Positions 46,245 to 58,544 of a stretch of 64,000 bases of DNA are shown here, piece after piece. Below the pieces are notes generated by a model, which worked only from the letters and a program-made list of their open reading frames with translations, searched no databases and was not told where the DNA came from. The stretch is from Liquidambar formosana. Taxonomy: Eukaryota > Streptophyta > Magnoliopsida > Saxifragales > Altingiaceae. Both the position numbers and the translations under genes were made by a program. The stretch lies in the NCBI GenBank assembly GCA_039720395.1, contig CM077829.1:21178685-21242684 (forward strand), read 5' to 3'. How positions within the stretch are numbered: position 1 is the stretch's first letter; each line of letters begins with the position of its first letter.

Positions 46245-47400
46245 GAAGTGATAATGGGTTCCGCTCTAATCTTTAACCTCTAGAAGATACCACGGGTTTA
46301 ATCCAACCCTCCTCTAAGAACAAAATCCCCTTTTTAGGCAATGACCAAAAATATTTTAACAAGATTTCCATGACTGCACTAAATTTGATAAGTGTGGTCT
46401 TATAAAGCATGCCCTTAGTTAGACATCTCATCCTCAAGGGTACCTTGAAGTGTAAGGCGACATACTAAAGGCATGAAGGTGAGTCACTTATCTTTAGGTT
46501 CTAGCCATTAACCATTTTTAAAACAATCAACAATTTTATTTCCCCAAACATGACAATGCAATATGTGCAAGCAAACTATGGGCCAGGTCCAAACATGATA
46601 TCTCCTTAGTTGGACACCTCATGCTTAAAAGTGTCCCTTAAGACGAAGGGTGAGGTGACATACTAAGGACATAAAGATAAATGAGCCCCTACTTCCTAAC
46701 CTTTGATCAAACTTTTCATTCCAGACAAGCCCCTATTATTTTACTTTAAAGCCCATGATTTAAATGGTCTCAACTCATACACCTTTAATTAGTCACTCCC
46801 CTCCTTCCTCTAGGGAGCCCCTTAGGTGAATAGTGGAGGTACTTGTTAAAGGTATGCAGGTGAGGCCACATAATATTAATTCTTGATCATTACCCATGGT
46901 TAAAGCAAACACAAACACTTATCACATCTCACAAAAATTTGGCAGCATATCATTACAACAAAGTGTGTGCATAAGGGTGATTCAATGATGTCCTAGAAGG
47001 CCCATTACATGTATTTCTTTCTTTTAAGAGGGTAGGCTAGGGTCCTCAACTTTGCTTGTACCAATCCTTATACCTAACCACATGTGACATCAAGAATGCC
47101 GCGTGGGTCCAGCAGTACGTGATTGGTCCATTCAATATACCCAAGGGCAAGCCCAAGGGTACTAGGCAAGAGAGGTTTGATAGCTTCGCCCAACACATGG
47201 AATCATGAAAACCAAGGTTGAACTAGGCCATTAGTTGGCAAGGATACATCGAGGGACAATCGAATTAATCATGCAATAATTGCGCACACAATGCAATAAA
47301 TGAAAACACACAATCAAGCGGATGCAAGTGATTGATTTTATTAAACAATAAGAAATTAACTTAGCCCAATCAAATTAACTGAGTCTACCCCTCGATATCC
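46245..47400 (-). other. Element G leader with diverged direct repeats
   Basis: No gene is seen. Three diverged segments about 190 bp apart (near 46410, 46600 and 46790) share text like CTTAGTTGGACACCTCAT and GACATACTAAGGACAT. The right part (47075-47270) matches the outer gypsy leader at 61080-61265 (ACCACATGTG.CATCA, GCAGTACGTGATT). Confidence 0.65.
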
Positions 47401-47415
47401 CCAGTAGAGTTGCCA
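47401..47415 (-). promoter_or_regulatory. Element G primer binding site
   Basis: TGGCAACTCTACTGG on the minus strand, three bases inside the 5' LTR. The same place in the outer element has TGGCGACTCCACTG. Tat-lineage elements usually prime from an arginine tRNA; the exact tRNA is not checked here. Confidence 0.65.
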
Positions 47416-47418
47416 AAC

Positions 47419-50057
47419 TGTGAACCCACGAAAAAGCGCGGAGCCCACAAGGGTTTGGAAAAAAATACAAAGGTGAAAGACAACAAACAAAAAGGAATCG
47501 CCACCTCATTTTTTAAGGAAAGGAGGAAAACCATAAAAATGTTTTATTTCCAAAACCACATGACTCCATTTTAAAAGGAAAGGCGATGTCTTTAAAACCA
47601 GAAAATTGGATTGGGGGGCTAAGTTACGATGTGGGAAGGTTCTGGGCAAAGCCCATAGGCACCCACATTGCCCGAGTTGGTCTCTTAATTTGATTAGGCT
47701 AATTTAATAACTTAATCACATGCAAAACAGTATCAATCAATAAAATACAGCATGCATAACATATATCCCATCCATCCATTTCATCCACGCATAATCAAAC
47801 AAAGAAAATAAAATAAAACAAAAAAAAGATAAGATAAGAAAAACCTAGGATACTTGGATCCTAGAATGGACTTGAGCCTCAAAACGAGCGCCTACGTACC
47901 ATGCAGCGAAATACACGGATCAAAGTCCACGTAGTTCGAAAAGAATAGAGTTAAATCCTAATAGAGAGTTATGGTAAACCATAGGTTTCCTTCCATAGTG
48001 ATTTTCAAAGATAAATGATTCTTAATAAGATTTTAATGAAAGATATAGACTTTTGAAAAGGGGTGGAAAGAAACCCTAGAATTCACCATATCCCTCTATT
48101 AGAAAATAACCCTAGGAGGGAGAAGAGAGAAGAAAGGTTAGGAAAAGTGAATTGGGGCACTTCATACCCTACTTACCTTGTGCAATTTACTCCAAGCAAT
48201 ATCAAGTTTAAGCCATAGCGACCTTATTTGCAATAAGGCAACTACTGCACCTGTTCGCACCCCTACACGTGCTCAAAGCATATCAAAAAGGATAACATAA
48301 CAATCTGGACAGAATAGTATTAAGGCTCAAAGTCATCCACTAATCATGTTATCAACAAAAACAGTGAATAAATAAAGACTTTAATGCAACCCTAATCTCA
48401 TGCCATGCATAAAACCCTAAAAATCCACTACATGCATGCAAAAACTATCATAGTTATTCTATATATATCATATATATAATAACCATGAAGAAAAACAGAA
48501 AACAAAACCTATTCTATCATGCTATAGGAAACTTGTGTGAATTTAGGGTTATTGGAACCCTAATTTCACAACTATGCATTAAAACATATGAAACAACCCT
48601 AACACATGCTCAAATCATCATGAATATCATTCATATCATATGTATTAAATAACAGGAGTGTCAACTCATGACAACAATCACAGCGAATAGACTATATGAA
48701 CTATGCATGATTTAAGAAGACAAAAAGAGTAACGCTTTCAAATCCTTAGTAAACTAAAGATTATCAAGCACATAGAACCATGAATCATCTTAAAATCATT
48801 CATATCATATCACAAAAGCATGGAATTAACCTAACATGTGGAGTTACAACATGCACTAGAACTATCATAGAAGAAGAAGGAGAAGGAGAAGGAGAAGGAG
48901 AAGACCTATATTCAGCATTCAAAAAGAGTGCTTACCTCTTGTAGAACCTCCCTTGCCTTCAAAGTCCTTGTTCTCTTGCTTGCTTAGGGTTGAAAAGCCT
49001 TCTCTTGATGTCCTTCTAGCTCTCCAAACTCGTAGCTCCCTCTCTCTCTAAGTGTAAAGTGCACTTGTGGCCCCCCTATATGCTGAATATCATGTTCTTT
49101 ATATAGAGAACTAACCCCATGAACCAATGGCTAAGATTAATTCATCAAACAATGATCCTAGGGCTATTAAAGACTCTCTTGGTGCGCAAACAACTCAAAC
49201 TTACACACTCCTAAGAGAAAACAAGTTGTAATGGCGGAGGAAACCGTCAAAAGAGGGAGAGAAGTGTCAGAATTTCACTTAAAGACGGATTCCCTCGGGT
49301 GACCGTCTGGGCTTGGATGGCTGACCGTCTGGCCCCAGATGGTCACCCGAGGGCTCCCATCAGCATTCCTCGGTTAGACTCCTTCGCCTTCTGGAAGTCT
49401 TTCGGGGGTCAAATTAAGTCCGATTTTGACGAAATAAAAGCCAAAACGACCGTGTTTCGAAGGGGAACACATTTTTAAGCATTTCAGGACAAAAATCATT
49501 AACCATGGGTGCATGGTTAGGTTTTACAAAGGTGGTTAACCATGGTGCCTCATCGTCGCTAATCTGGGTTTGTACACAAGGTTGAACCGAATGCTTTCCC
49601 AATCGAAATTCGATCTTTCTAAACACACCTAGGATGTAAATAAAGCCCAATTGAGGTTAAATGAGAGAAAATTGGTTGGGTCTTATGAGTCGATTTGAGC
49701 AAACCAAGAAAGGGTCTTTTAGCCAACCTGAACCACTATGAGCCGAATTGATCTTAAACCATTAATTCATGAAATTGAACCTATATATAGACTCTATGTA
49801 CTCATATGAACTCAAAGGAATGACTCGAGATTCATTTCAAGGTCAAATGGAAAATATACGGCTTAAAAGACGATTATGCCCTTAAAGTCGCAAAAGTTCT
49901 TATTAACTATCGAAATGAACTCCAAATCACTTCAAAATTCATACACATGATATTTAATGCGATAGAAACTCAATGCAAAATACTAGACTTGAAAATAAAA
50001 TAAAAACCTACATTAAATGATGGCCTCAAACTAGGGTGACAAAAATGGGGTGTGACA
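47419..50057 (-). repeat. Element G 5' LTR
   Basis: It is 2639 bp and matches 39615-42246 over its full length. It differs by scattered substitutions and one extra GGAGAA unit near 48880. Its U3 inverted repeat is at 49292-49353, with the TATA region near 49100. Confidence 0.93.
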
Positions 50058-50184
50058 GGTTTCATGGAACATTTGAGCTAAAACCTCGTCAGTGGCCCCT
50101 CGAGGGTGCATGGCTCGCACATACATCTTCAAATGAGTCTTAGGGCAACCCGTCCCATCGAATTTCTCTAAGTCTGGCATCTTA
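50058..50184 (-). pseudogene. gag: Gypsy gag, capsid N-side part
   Basis: This 127-bp open piece encodes MPDLEKFDGTGCPKTHLKMY then VRAMHPRGATDEVLAQMFHE, typical of the start of the plant gypsy capsid domain. It connects 60207 (upstream, after removal of copia B) to 39614 (downstream, after removal of element G). Confidence 0.9.
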
Positions 50185-51842
50185 TGTTAGAGTTATGCCC
50201 TAGAGCCAATCATAGAGATGATTGTTTAGGGATAAAGGAACAATCATTTGATTTCATTTATGTATGTCACATTTATTATTGATTTAATAAAAGGGCTTAT
50301 TCTATTATGTTTGTATGCATCATTTATATTTACATAATATGTCCAAGGAGTTAGAGTTGAGAATATTGAATTACAAAGAGTTGTAATTATGAGACTGTAA
50401 ATATATCTCTGTACTAAACTCCTAAATCATTCCTAGTTGAAGGTTCACTATGATGGACAGTAATGAACCATAGGACTAGCACTTGTTAGGTTGACTCTAT
50501 AGGAGGATAGCTGGTCTCAAGCTATTTGTGTGGAGACACTACAACCAACAGGTGGGTGCCTGTTAATAGAATAGGTACACTGAATGTGACCAAAGATTTG
50601 AGATAAACTGAATGGAGTTTTAACCTGCCTGTCAATCAGTTTCTCAATGTTATAGTGGTACAAGTAATCCTTAGACCTGAGACACCATAGTTACCTTATG
50701 CATGTAGCTTTAGAAGTTTGATAACACTAAGTGCAGATTCTATTCATGGGTCTGTAAAGGTGTTCATTGGCCCTATTGCTATATGTATGAAGGCATGTGA
50801 GTGATCAACAAGGAATCCATTACTCTCAGGAAAAAGAGAGAGAATGTCTCATATAGCATTCATAATATAACTCATTCAGTCCATGGCCATGGCAGTGTGA
50901 ATATGGAAAGGAGTTTCCATAAGTTCATCATTGAGTTGATATTTATGAATGAGTATAAAGTAATTGAACTAGGGACTTGACAGACTTCCATGTCCTATTA
51001 GTTCAATTGGAGACATTGTGTAAATGGAAGGATGCAATTGTAACCTATAAACTATAACAGAAGGGTTCTTTGATAGATACATATTCACTTCATTAAGGAC
51101 GACACCATGAACCATATGCTAGGTGTTATTCATGGTTAGTAGAAGCCCTAATTGATATAAGTGAGTTATAATCAATTAGGGAATTGGAAGGAGTTCCAAT
51201 TAGACCCTAAATGGAAAGAGTTCCATTGTGCACACCTCGTGCTATTCCTACTACTTGATGATGTGAACCCAATGGGTCACACACTGATCATGCAAGATGA
51301 GCTTTAAAGTCTATGAGAGAAAGGGTATGAGTGCATAAAGAATAGTTCTTTGAGGCCTATTTATATTTGATATAATTTATAGGGGTTATTGTGCAATTTA
51401 GAGAAATTGCATAACACCCTAATAGGGTTTCCCCCTAGGGCCGGCCCCCTTGAGTGTGGACTATATAAGTCACACTTTGAAGTGATGACATCATCACAAG
51501 AAGAAATCCCAAGGGGCTGTCCAGATTTTCCAGCCTCCCTCTCTCTCTCTCCTCTCTTCTCCTTCACTAGCAACAACAAGGGAAAAGAAGGAAAAGACTT
51601 GAAGCTCTAGCTAGGTGTGGATACCGTTGGAGGCAGCACACTTGGGCTGCTCATTCACCGCTGTCCGGAATCAAAGCTTGGAGCAAAAAGGAGAAGACAA
51701 AAAAATTCTGTAAGTGTTCTAACCCTCTTTATAGCTAGGGTTTGATTTTGTATATGCATAGTTAGATTCATGGGCTGTGGAATCAAAGGGAAAATTTTTA
51801 TATTCCGCACTTCTATTTTTCCCTCTTGTATGATTCCCAACA
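50185..51842 (+). repeat. Copia B 5' LTR
   Basis: TGTTAGAGTTATGCCC to GATTCCCAACA. The GGGCCGGCCC palindrome precedes a TATA box CTATATAAG at 51461-51469, and the splice-donor match is at 51710. Confidence 0.96.
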
Positions 51843-51843
51843 G

Positions 51844-51856
51844 TGGTATCAGAGCC
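51844..51856 (+). promoter_or_regulatory. Copia B primer binding site
   Basis: TGGTATCAGAGCC, two bases after the LTR. Confidence 0.93.
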
Positions 51857-54800
51857 ATGGCTATGCATAATACAAAATACATATGGGCTGGAATTTATGG
51901 TGTAGTTGAATGATTCAAAAATCTGGAGAATTTTTACTGCAGAATTGTTCTTCTCTCTGGCCGAACCTAGGGTTTGGAACCCTAGGTCTATTCTTCTTCT
52001 ACTCCTCTTCTAAATCATGGTTAAGGGTAACCATTGATGCAAAGGTTGTATAGGGTTTGAATTGGAAGAAGAAGAAAAAGGAAAACTGGGTTTTCTGAAG
52101 AGGGTCGAATCTGGGTTTTAGAACCCAGAGGTTCTTGCAATTAAATTCAATCAAAGCTTATGTATTTTTGATGCAAATCCATTGTAGGATCATTATATAT
52201 CATGTATATATGATTTTCTTTAAGTTTCAAAAAGGTTTTGATGGAAAAAGATTCAAAAAGTTTGAAAATTTTTCATGAACAGCATAGCAGATTTTCTCTG
52301 CAGAAAAGTCATCAATGGAGTTTTGATTAGAACTTGAGTTAGGGAACTCCAAATTGCATGAAACCAATTGCATTAGTTTCCTAAGACATGTAGGATACTG
52401 GGAAAATTCGTTTGGTAGCCTAATTCATTCATCTTGCTGGGTTTTAAATCAATTTCTGACCATGGACAGTATGCTGTCAAATTCTGGGCAGCATACTGTT
52501 GTTTTAATTGTTTAGAACAATTGGTGATGATTCGATCATCCAAACCTCTTCTAGAAGCTTAGTATTTCATGTAGGGACATGATACAAAAGCTGGTTTCAA
52601 TGGAGGAGTCGAATTGATAAGGTTTTAGAAGCTATTGTGACCTTCAAGGTCTGCAACAATGGCTCCAGCAATGGGTTTTGGAAACCCTGATTGTTTTTGA
52701 TGATGGCAGCCACTTCCACCACTCCTCACGTGTCCAGAGGCTTGTCCCACACCCCTAGGATGTTCTCCCATGGCTGCCCATGGCCTCCCACAGTCGTTGG
52801 TGGCCATGGCAGCCTAGCCAAGCTCAGGCAGCCGTCTTGGTAGTGACGGCTGCATAGAGTTAAGGATGAAACCCTAATTTTGAGTTAATGATGAAACCCT
52901 AATTTCATTATGGCATTAATTAAAACCCTAATTGGAATATTAATTACCTTTATTAAGAGTTAATGATTGGTCATTAAATGACCAATCATGGTTATTAATT
53001 GTTAGGACATAATTAATACCATAAATGATGTCTAGGGTTAGGGTTTTGGAAACCCTAATTAGTGTAATTAATTAAGGGTAATTAATACCCTATTTGGCAT
53101 TAATTAAACCCTAATCCCTTTTATTAAATACCGTATGAACCTAGGGTTTTAATGATTGGACATTAAATGACCAATCATAAGGAATTTAATGATTAGGGCT
53201 TGCATTTAGGGTTTAGGGTTATGCGTTTAGGGTTTAGGGTTTTAGGAAACCCTAATACACTAATTCATCATTTAAATGATTTTATTTAATTCCCATGTTA
53301 ATTATTTAATTAATATTGATTAATTTTATAATGTTTTAAATGGTTTAAAATACAATTGGGGATTAAATTAAAATCTGGAAATTCTTAATTAAATGAAATT
53401 GATTTGTTTAATTAAGGAAACCCTAATATTGGATATTAGAGTTATTTTAGGAAACTTTATATGTTTAAATTAATTTGGTTAATTGAAACTAAAATGTCTT
53501 AAATGTTAAGACTTTATTTAATTCTGGATATTTTTGTTAATACCTAATAAGATTAGGATGCATTAATGAGATTAATGTAAATCATTCAAGAGAATTACCA
53601 TAATGCCCATATGTTTTAATGCTTACAGTTTTTCTTTACATTATGCAATGAGATTGTATGTATGTGTTTGGATGATGATTATGGACTATACCCTTTAAAC
53701 CAATTGTGATTGGCCGTCTTATGAATGGGATGTTATTATTTACAAGAGTTGTAATTTTATTAAGGTGATGTAATTTATTTGGGGCTTGCATGCCACCTTC
53801 CCTCTCCCTCTCTCTCTATCATTCTCTTATGTACCCCACATTCCCCTTATGTATCCCTTTCTTTAAATTATGTAAATGTTATGTAATCGAGAGCGCACTA
53901 AGGAGCATGGTGGACCCAAAGGAGCATGATAGAGCCCAACAAGCCAATGGTGGAGACCATCAAGCCAAGGGAGCAGATTGAAGGACTTGAAAGCTTAGAG
54001 AAGTGTTTCAAGACAGCATGCATGTTTCGAATGTGTTATTTTACGATCACCTACACCCACCTTAGACCTTGGATTCAATCTATTGGCTTGGATTGAATTC
54101 TCTCAAAGTCCATAATCATCATAGTGGGAGCTTTTAATGAGATTAATAGTGATAGCTCCAAATCCATAGATCGTTATATGTCTCTTCTTAGGGACTAATA
54201 TCGATAAGTGGATTATTATTATTTTATGCTGTTCAATTTTTATTTATATGCATGAGATGTATGTTAATTTTATGAGACCCTTAAAAACCCCTCTTTTTTA
54301 ATATTAAGTTGGAAATGGAGAATACATTAGGGAATGGATTCTTCATTGCCTTCCATCATTATAGGATCATCTAACGTCCCTTAATGTGGGTACCTGGCTG
54401 TAGACATGTAGGAGCTACCCATATTAAAGACATTACTTGAAACTGTCACATATATAGATATCATGGGGTGCCTAAGCTGGTATATACCAAGAAACTAACA
54501 TGTGAGGTATATATTTGGTGAAACATACCTGTGTGAATGATGGGCTTAACTTAACTAGGGAAGTATTCCAAGAAACTAACATGTGAGGAGTATGTACCCT
54601 AGAGGCAAAACGATTGGAATTTGCTTATGAAGCAATAGACAAAGAGTTGTCTTCTTACTGTGGGTTAGAAGTCAAGAAACTAACATGTGAGGCTTCTAGG
54701 TCACAGTGGGACCCCAATCCCCATTAGGAATGAGATTCCCGAATTCCATTAGAGGGTGTATGGAATTTGATAAAATAGTGGGAGGTACCATATGATTAAA

Positions 54801-54870
54801 GACCCGATCATTATGGATTAAAAATGAAATCTGATTTTCTGTTTTAATTTTCTGTATGTAGATCACCGTA
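51857..54870 (+). other. Copia B untranslated leader (3.0 kb)
   Basis: No gene is seen. It is nearly identical to the copia A leader: inverted repeats from 52963-52989 onward, an AT-rich block with TTTAGGG-like motifs (52860-53260), and the hairpin array at 54387-54699. Confidence 0.8.
54387..54699 (+). promoter_or_regulatory. Copia B leader hairpin array
   Basis: H0 54387-54421, H1 54479-54515, H2 54558-54599, H3 54665-54699. Stems and the repeated 17-nt loop are as in copia A. The gag ATG is at 54871. Confidence 0.62.
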
Positions 54871-57800
54871 ATGGCTCACCGCAACCCGTTATCCAACATT
54901 TTGGAAACCAACTGTTTAACTGGACCTAATTATCTTGATTGGTTAAGGAATTTAAAAATCGTTTTGAATTCTGAAAATATTACCTATGCACTTCAAAGTC
55001 CACTTCCCAATGCTCCTACTGAGGCTGCAACTCGGCAAGAGAAAGACGCTTATCAGAAGCGCATGGATGATGATCTTATGACGAGATGCTATATGATGGT
55101 GTCTCTAAGTCCTGAGCTTAAGAAGCAATACGAGTCCATGGGAAGTGCACCCGAGATATTTATCCACATACAAGAGTTGTATGGCAAAGAGTTTTTGCTT
55201 GAATGTGATGAATGGGTTGAAGTTCCTGCTTCCAATTCTATACTCAAGCCTAAAGGCAAGGGAATAAGAAAGGGTAAGAGTACCCAAAGGAAGAGGAAAG
55301 GTAAAGGGATCTGTTTTTACTGCGGCAAAGATGGGCATTGGAAACGTAACTGCCAAGAGTATCTAGATACTCTGAAGAACCAACCTTCGGAAGGTATGGA
55401 TTATGCTCTTATACTTGAGACTAACATGAGTGTTAGCTCTGCTTCCACTTGGGTACTAGATTCTGGTGCGAGTTCTCATATTTGTAATTCCATGCAGGAC
55501 CTAGTGGGAAGCAGAAGGCTGAGTAAAGGAGAAGTAACCCTACGAGTGGGAAATGGAGCAAACGTTGCTGCATTAGCCGTGGGGACTTGCTGCTTGACTT
55601 TGCCTAGTGGGAGTAGTTTAGAATTATCAGGCTGTCTTTATATTCCAGAAGTTATAAGAAACATTATTTCTATTTCAGTATTATCTAAACAAGGATTTAG
55701 GTTTGTTTTTGAGGAGAATAAATGTTCTTTATTTAAAAATGAAGAGTTCATTACTTCTGGAGTTTATGTGAATGGCCTTTATTTTCTAAACTTTATTGCA
55801 AATGTTAATTGCATAGAGCATGATAGTTCTAAATTGAATGCAAACAAACCCAAGAGAACAAGAGATGAAGAAAACTCCGCATATGACTGGCACTTGAGAC
55901 TAGGTCATATCAGTGAGAATAGGATTAACAAGATGTGTAAGGATGGACAATTGGGTCCATTGGTTTCTATGCCCTTTCCAACTTGTGAATCTTGTTTACT
56001 AGGTAAAATGACCAAGTCACCTTTCACCGGTCACGGTGAGAGAGCAGCAGACATATTAGGATTAATACATAGTGATGTATGTGGTCCTATGAGCATACAT
56101 GCTCGTGGAGGTTTCTCTTACTTTATAACCTTTACCGATGATCATTCTAGGTACAGGTATGTGTACTTAATGAAGTACAAATCTGAAGCATTTGAAAAGT
56201 TCAAAGAATTCATATATGAAGTAGAGAAACAAACTGGTAAAAGTATTAAAGCTCTTCGATCGGATCGAGGAGGAGAATATTTAACTGGTGAGTTTTTAGA
56301 TCATCTTGTTCAAGCGGGCATTCTATCTCAATGGACACCTCCTGGAACACCACAGCTTAATGGTGTGTCAGAAAGGAGGAATAGTACCTTATTGGATATG
56401 GTTAGGTCCATGATGAGTTACACTGATTTACCATTGTCCTTCTGGGGACATGCCCTGGAAACTGCAGCGTATTTGTTGAACAGAGTCCCAACCAAATCTG
56501 TCCCTAAGACACCGTATGAGATATGGAAAGGGAGAGCACCAAGCCTTAAACATATTAAGGTATGGGGTTGCACTGCATATGTAAAGACACATGATGCAAC
56601 CAAGTTAGAATCAAGATCAATTAAATGTAGGTTTGTGGGATATCCTAAAGAGAGTTTAGGATATTATTTCTATTATCCTGATGAACAAAAGGTGTTTGTT
56701 AGTAAGTTTGCAGTCTTTCTTGAAAAAGAGTTTATTCAAGAAGGAGGCAATAACAGGAAAATAGAACTCAAAGAATTGTCTGATGAGACACAAACCGACA
56801 GTGATCCCACCCCTGTCCCTGATGAGACAGAACCCACTAATGTACCACAACCTCTCCGTAGATCGAGTAGGGTATCTGTTGCACCTGAGAGATATGGATT
56901 TCTCAACCATAATGCAGAGGAATTGTTCCTTGGTGATAGAGAACACCCAGATGACCCTACTACTTATGGACAGGCGATTTCGGATATTGATTCGAACAAA
57001 TGGCTGGAAGCTATGAAATCTGAAATGGACTCGATGTATTCCAACAAAGTCTGGACTTTAGTTGATCCACCAGAAGGTATAGTACCTATTGGCTGCAAAT
57101 GGATCTTCAAAAGGAAGATAGGTTCAGATGGAAAGGTAGAGACCTACAAGGCTAGGCTAGTGGCAAAAGGTTACCGACAAAGACATGGTATTGACTATGA
57201 GGAAACCTTCTCGCCAGTGGCTATTCTTAAGTCCATTAGGATCTTGTTAGCTATAGCTGCGCACTACGATTATGAGATATGGCAAATGGATGTAAAGACC
57301 GCTTTCCTTAATGGAAACATTGAGGAAGACCTTTATATGCAGCAACCTGAGGGTTTTACATCCAGTGGTGAGGACCACAAAGTGTGCAAGCTACAGCGGT
57401 CCATTTATGGACTTAAACAAGCTTCTAGAAGCTGGAACATCCGATTCGATGAGGCAATCAAATCGTTTGGTTTCCTACAGAATATGAATGAACCATGTGT
57501 GTACAAGAAAGTTAGTGGGAGTGCGATTACCTTCCTAGTCCTATATGTTGATGACATTCTACTTATCGGGAATAAAGTAGAAACGTTATCAAAAGTGAAA
57601 GAGTGGCTTTCACAGAATTTCTCCATGAAAGATTTGGGAGAAGCATCCTATATTCTGGGAATAAAGGTCTATAGAGATAGATCTAAAAGGATGCTAGGTC
57701 TCTCCCAATCATTGTACATAGACAAAATATTGAAAAGGTTCAATTTAGAAGATTCCAAAAGAGGTCTAATTCCTGTTAGGCATGGAATCAAGTTGTCTAA

Positions 57801-58530
57801 AAACATGGCACCTAAAACTCCAGATGAGATTGCGTACATGAGGACGATTCCCTATGCTTCTGCAGTAGGGAGTCTAATGTATGCCATGTTGTGTACAAGA
57901 CCAGATATCGCTTTTGGTGTAAGTGTTACAAGCAGATATCAGGCAGACCCAGGTGTGAAACACTGGGAAGCAGTCAAGGCTGTCCTTAAGTACTTAAGAA
58001 GAACTAAGGAACTATTCCTTGTCTATGGAGGAAGAAATTTAGAAATGGTTGGTTATACGGATTCAGATTTTCAATCTGACGATGATGATAGGAAATCAAC
58101 ATCGGGGTATGTTTTCACCTTGAATGGTGGAGCTGTAAGTTGGAGGAGCTGTAAACAGGATGTTACAGCGGACTCCACTACAGAGGCTGAGTACATTGCT
58201 GCATCAGAGGCTGCAAAGGAAGCTGTTTGGATAAAGAAGTTCATTACTGAACTGGGAGTAGTTCCTGCCATTGAGAAGCCCTTGCCATTGTTTTGTGACA
58301 ACAACGGGGCTATTGCTCAAACTAAGGAACCACGGTCTCATCAAAAGTCCAAACACATTGAGCGTCGATTCCATGTGATTAGAGAGATCATTGGAAGAGG
58401 TGATATTAGCATACAGAAGATTCACACAACAGAGAATGTAGCAGATCCCTTCACTAAAGCTATGACCCAAGAGCAGTTGGATCACCACAGACAGGAAATG
58501 GGTATTAGATACATTGTGGATTGGCTATAG
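54871..58530 (+). CDS. gag-pol: Copia B gag-pol polyprotein, intact
   Basis: This 1219-codon ORF contains, in order: gag with zinc knuckle C148-C151-H156-C161; aspartic protease D197-S198-G199; the GAG-pre-integrase zinc site H341, H346, C372, C375; integrase catalytic D402, D465 and E501 (35-residue spacing between the last two, as expected); the RT region from about 725 with YVDD at 892-895; and RNase H with D1064, E1107 and D1143. Gag, protease, integrase, RT-RNase H is the Ty1/copia order. One frame encodes everything, so the gag to pol ratio must be set after or outside translation; a separate spliced RNA is one option. No stop or frameshift is seen. The protein would form particles in the cytoplasm and integrate a DNA copy in the nucleus. 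It differs from A at scattered residues, including Arg159 and Gln915. Confidence 0.97.
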   Translation: MAHRNPLSNILETNCLTGPNYLDWLRNLKIVLNSENITYALQSPLPNAPTEAATRQEKDAYQKRMDDDLMTRCYMMVSLSPELKKQYESMGSAPEIFIHIQELYGKEFLLECDEWVEVPASNSILKPKGKGIRKGKSTQRKRKGKGICFYCGKDGHWKRNCQEYLDTLKNQPSEGMDYALILETNMSVSSASTWVLDSGASSHICNSMQDLVGSRRLSKGEVTLRVGNGANVAALAVGTCCLTLPSGSSLELSGCLYIPEVIRNIISISVLSKQGFRFVFEENKCSLFKNEEFITSGVYVNGLYFLNFIANVNCIEHDSSKLNANKPKRTRDEENSAYDWHLRLGHISENRINKMCKDGQLGPLVSMPFPTCESCLLGKMTKSPFTGHGERAADILGLIHSDVCGPMSIHARGGFSYFITFTDDHSRYRYVYLMKYKSEAFEKFKEFIYEVEKQTGKSIKALRSDRGGEYLTGEFLDHLVQAGILSQWTPPGTPQLNGVSERRNSTLLDMVRSMMSYTDLPLSFWGHALETAAYLLNRVPTKSVPKTPYEIWKGRAPSLKHIKVWGCTAYVKTHDATKLESRSIKCRFVGYPKESLGYYFYYPDEQKVFVSKFAVFLEKEFIQEGGNNRKIELKELSDETQTDSDPTPVPDETEPTNVPQPLRRSSRVSVAPERYGFLNHNAEELFLGDREHPDDPTTYGQAISDIDSNKWLEAMKSEMDSMYSNKVWTLVDPPEGIVPIGCKWIFKRKIGSDGKVETYKARLVAKGYRQRHGIDYEETFSPVAILKSIRILLAIAAHYDYEIWQMDVKTAFLNGNIEEDLYMQQPEGFTSSGEDHKVCKLQRSIYGLKQASRSWNIRFDEAIKSFGFLQNMNEPCVYKKVSGSAITFLVLYVDDILLIGNKVETLSKVKEWLSQNFSMKDLGEASYILGIKVYRDRSKRMLGLSQSLYIDKILKRFNLEDSKRGLIPVRHGIKLSKNMAPKTPDEIAYMRTIPYASAVGSLMYAMLCTRPDIAFGVSVTSRYQADPGVKHWEAVKAVLKYLRRTKELFLVYGGRNLEMVGYTDSDFQSDDDDRKSTSGYVFTLNGGAVSWRSCKQDVTADSTTEAEYIAASEAAKEAVWIKKFITELGVVPAIEKPLPLFCDNNGAIAQTKEPRSHQKSKHIERRFHVIREIIGRGDISIQKIHTTENVADPFTKAMTQEQLDHHRQEMGIRYIVDWL

Positions 58531-58531
58531 T

Positions 58532-58544
58532 GCAAGTGGGAGAT
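58532..58544 (+). promoter_or_regulatory. Copia B polypurine tract
   Basis: GCAAGTGGGAGAT between the gag-pol stop and the 3' LTR. Confidence 0.86.

Larger units (their letters stand above)
39615..50057 (-). mobile_element. Element G: non-autonomous gypsy relative with long LTRs, short gag and no pol
   Basis: The target duplication GGTTT (39610-39614 and 50058-50062) brackets 10,443 bp. LTRs of 2632 and 2639 bp, TGTCACACC...GGGTTCACA on minus, differ by about 1-2% by eye. The 5.2-kb interior has a primer site at its right end and a purine-rich tract at its left end, so it reads leftward. It codes only for a 219-codon gag-like protein. It shares LTR, leader and 3' module similarity with the outer gypsy. 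Confidence 0.93.
51710..54861 (+). other. Candidate leader intron of copia B
   Basis: Donor TCT/GTAAGTG and acceptor TTTTCTGTATGTAG/ enclose 3152 bp and end nine bases before the gag ATG. B has an intact ORF, so it is the copy in which splicing could be tested directly. Confidence 0.5.
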
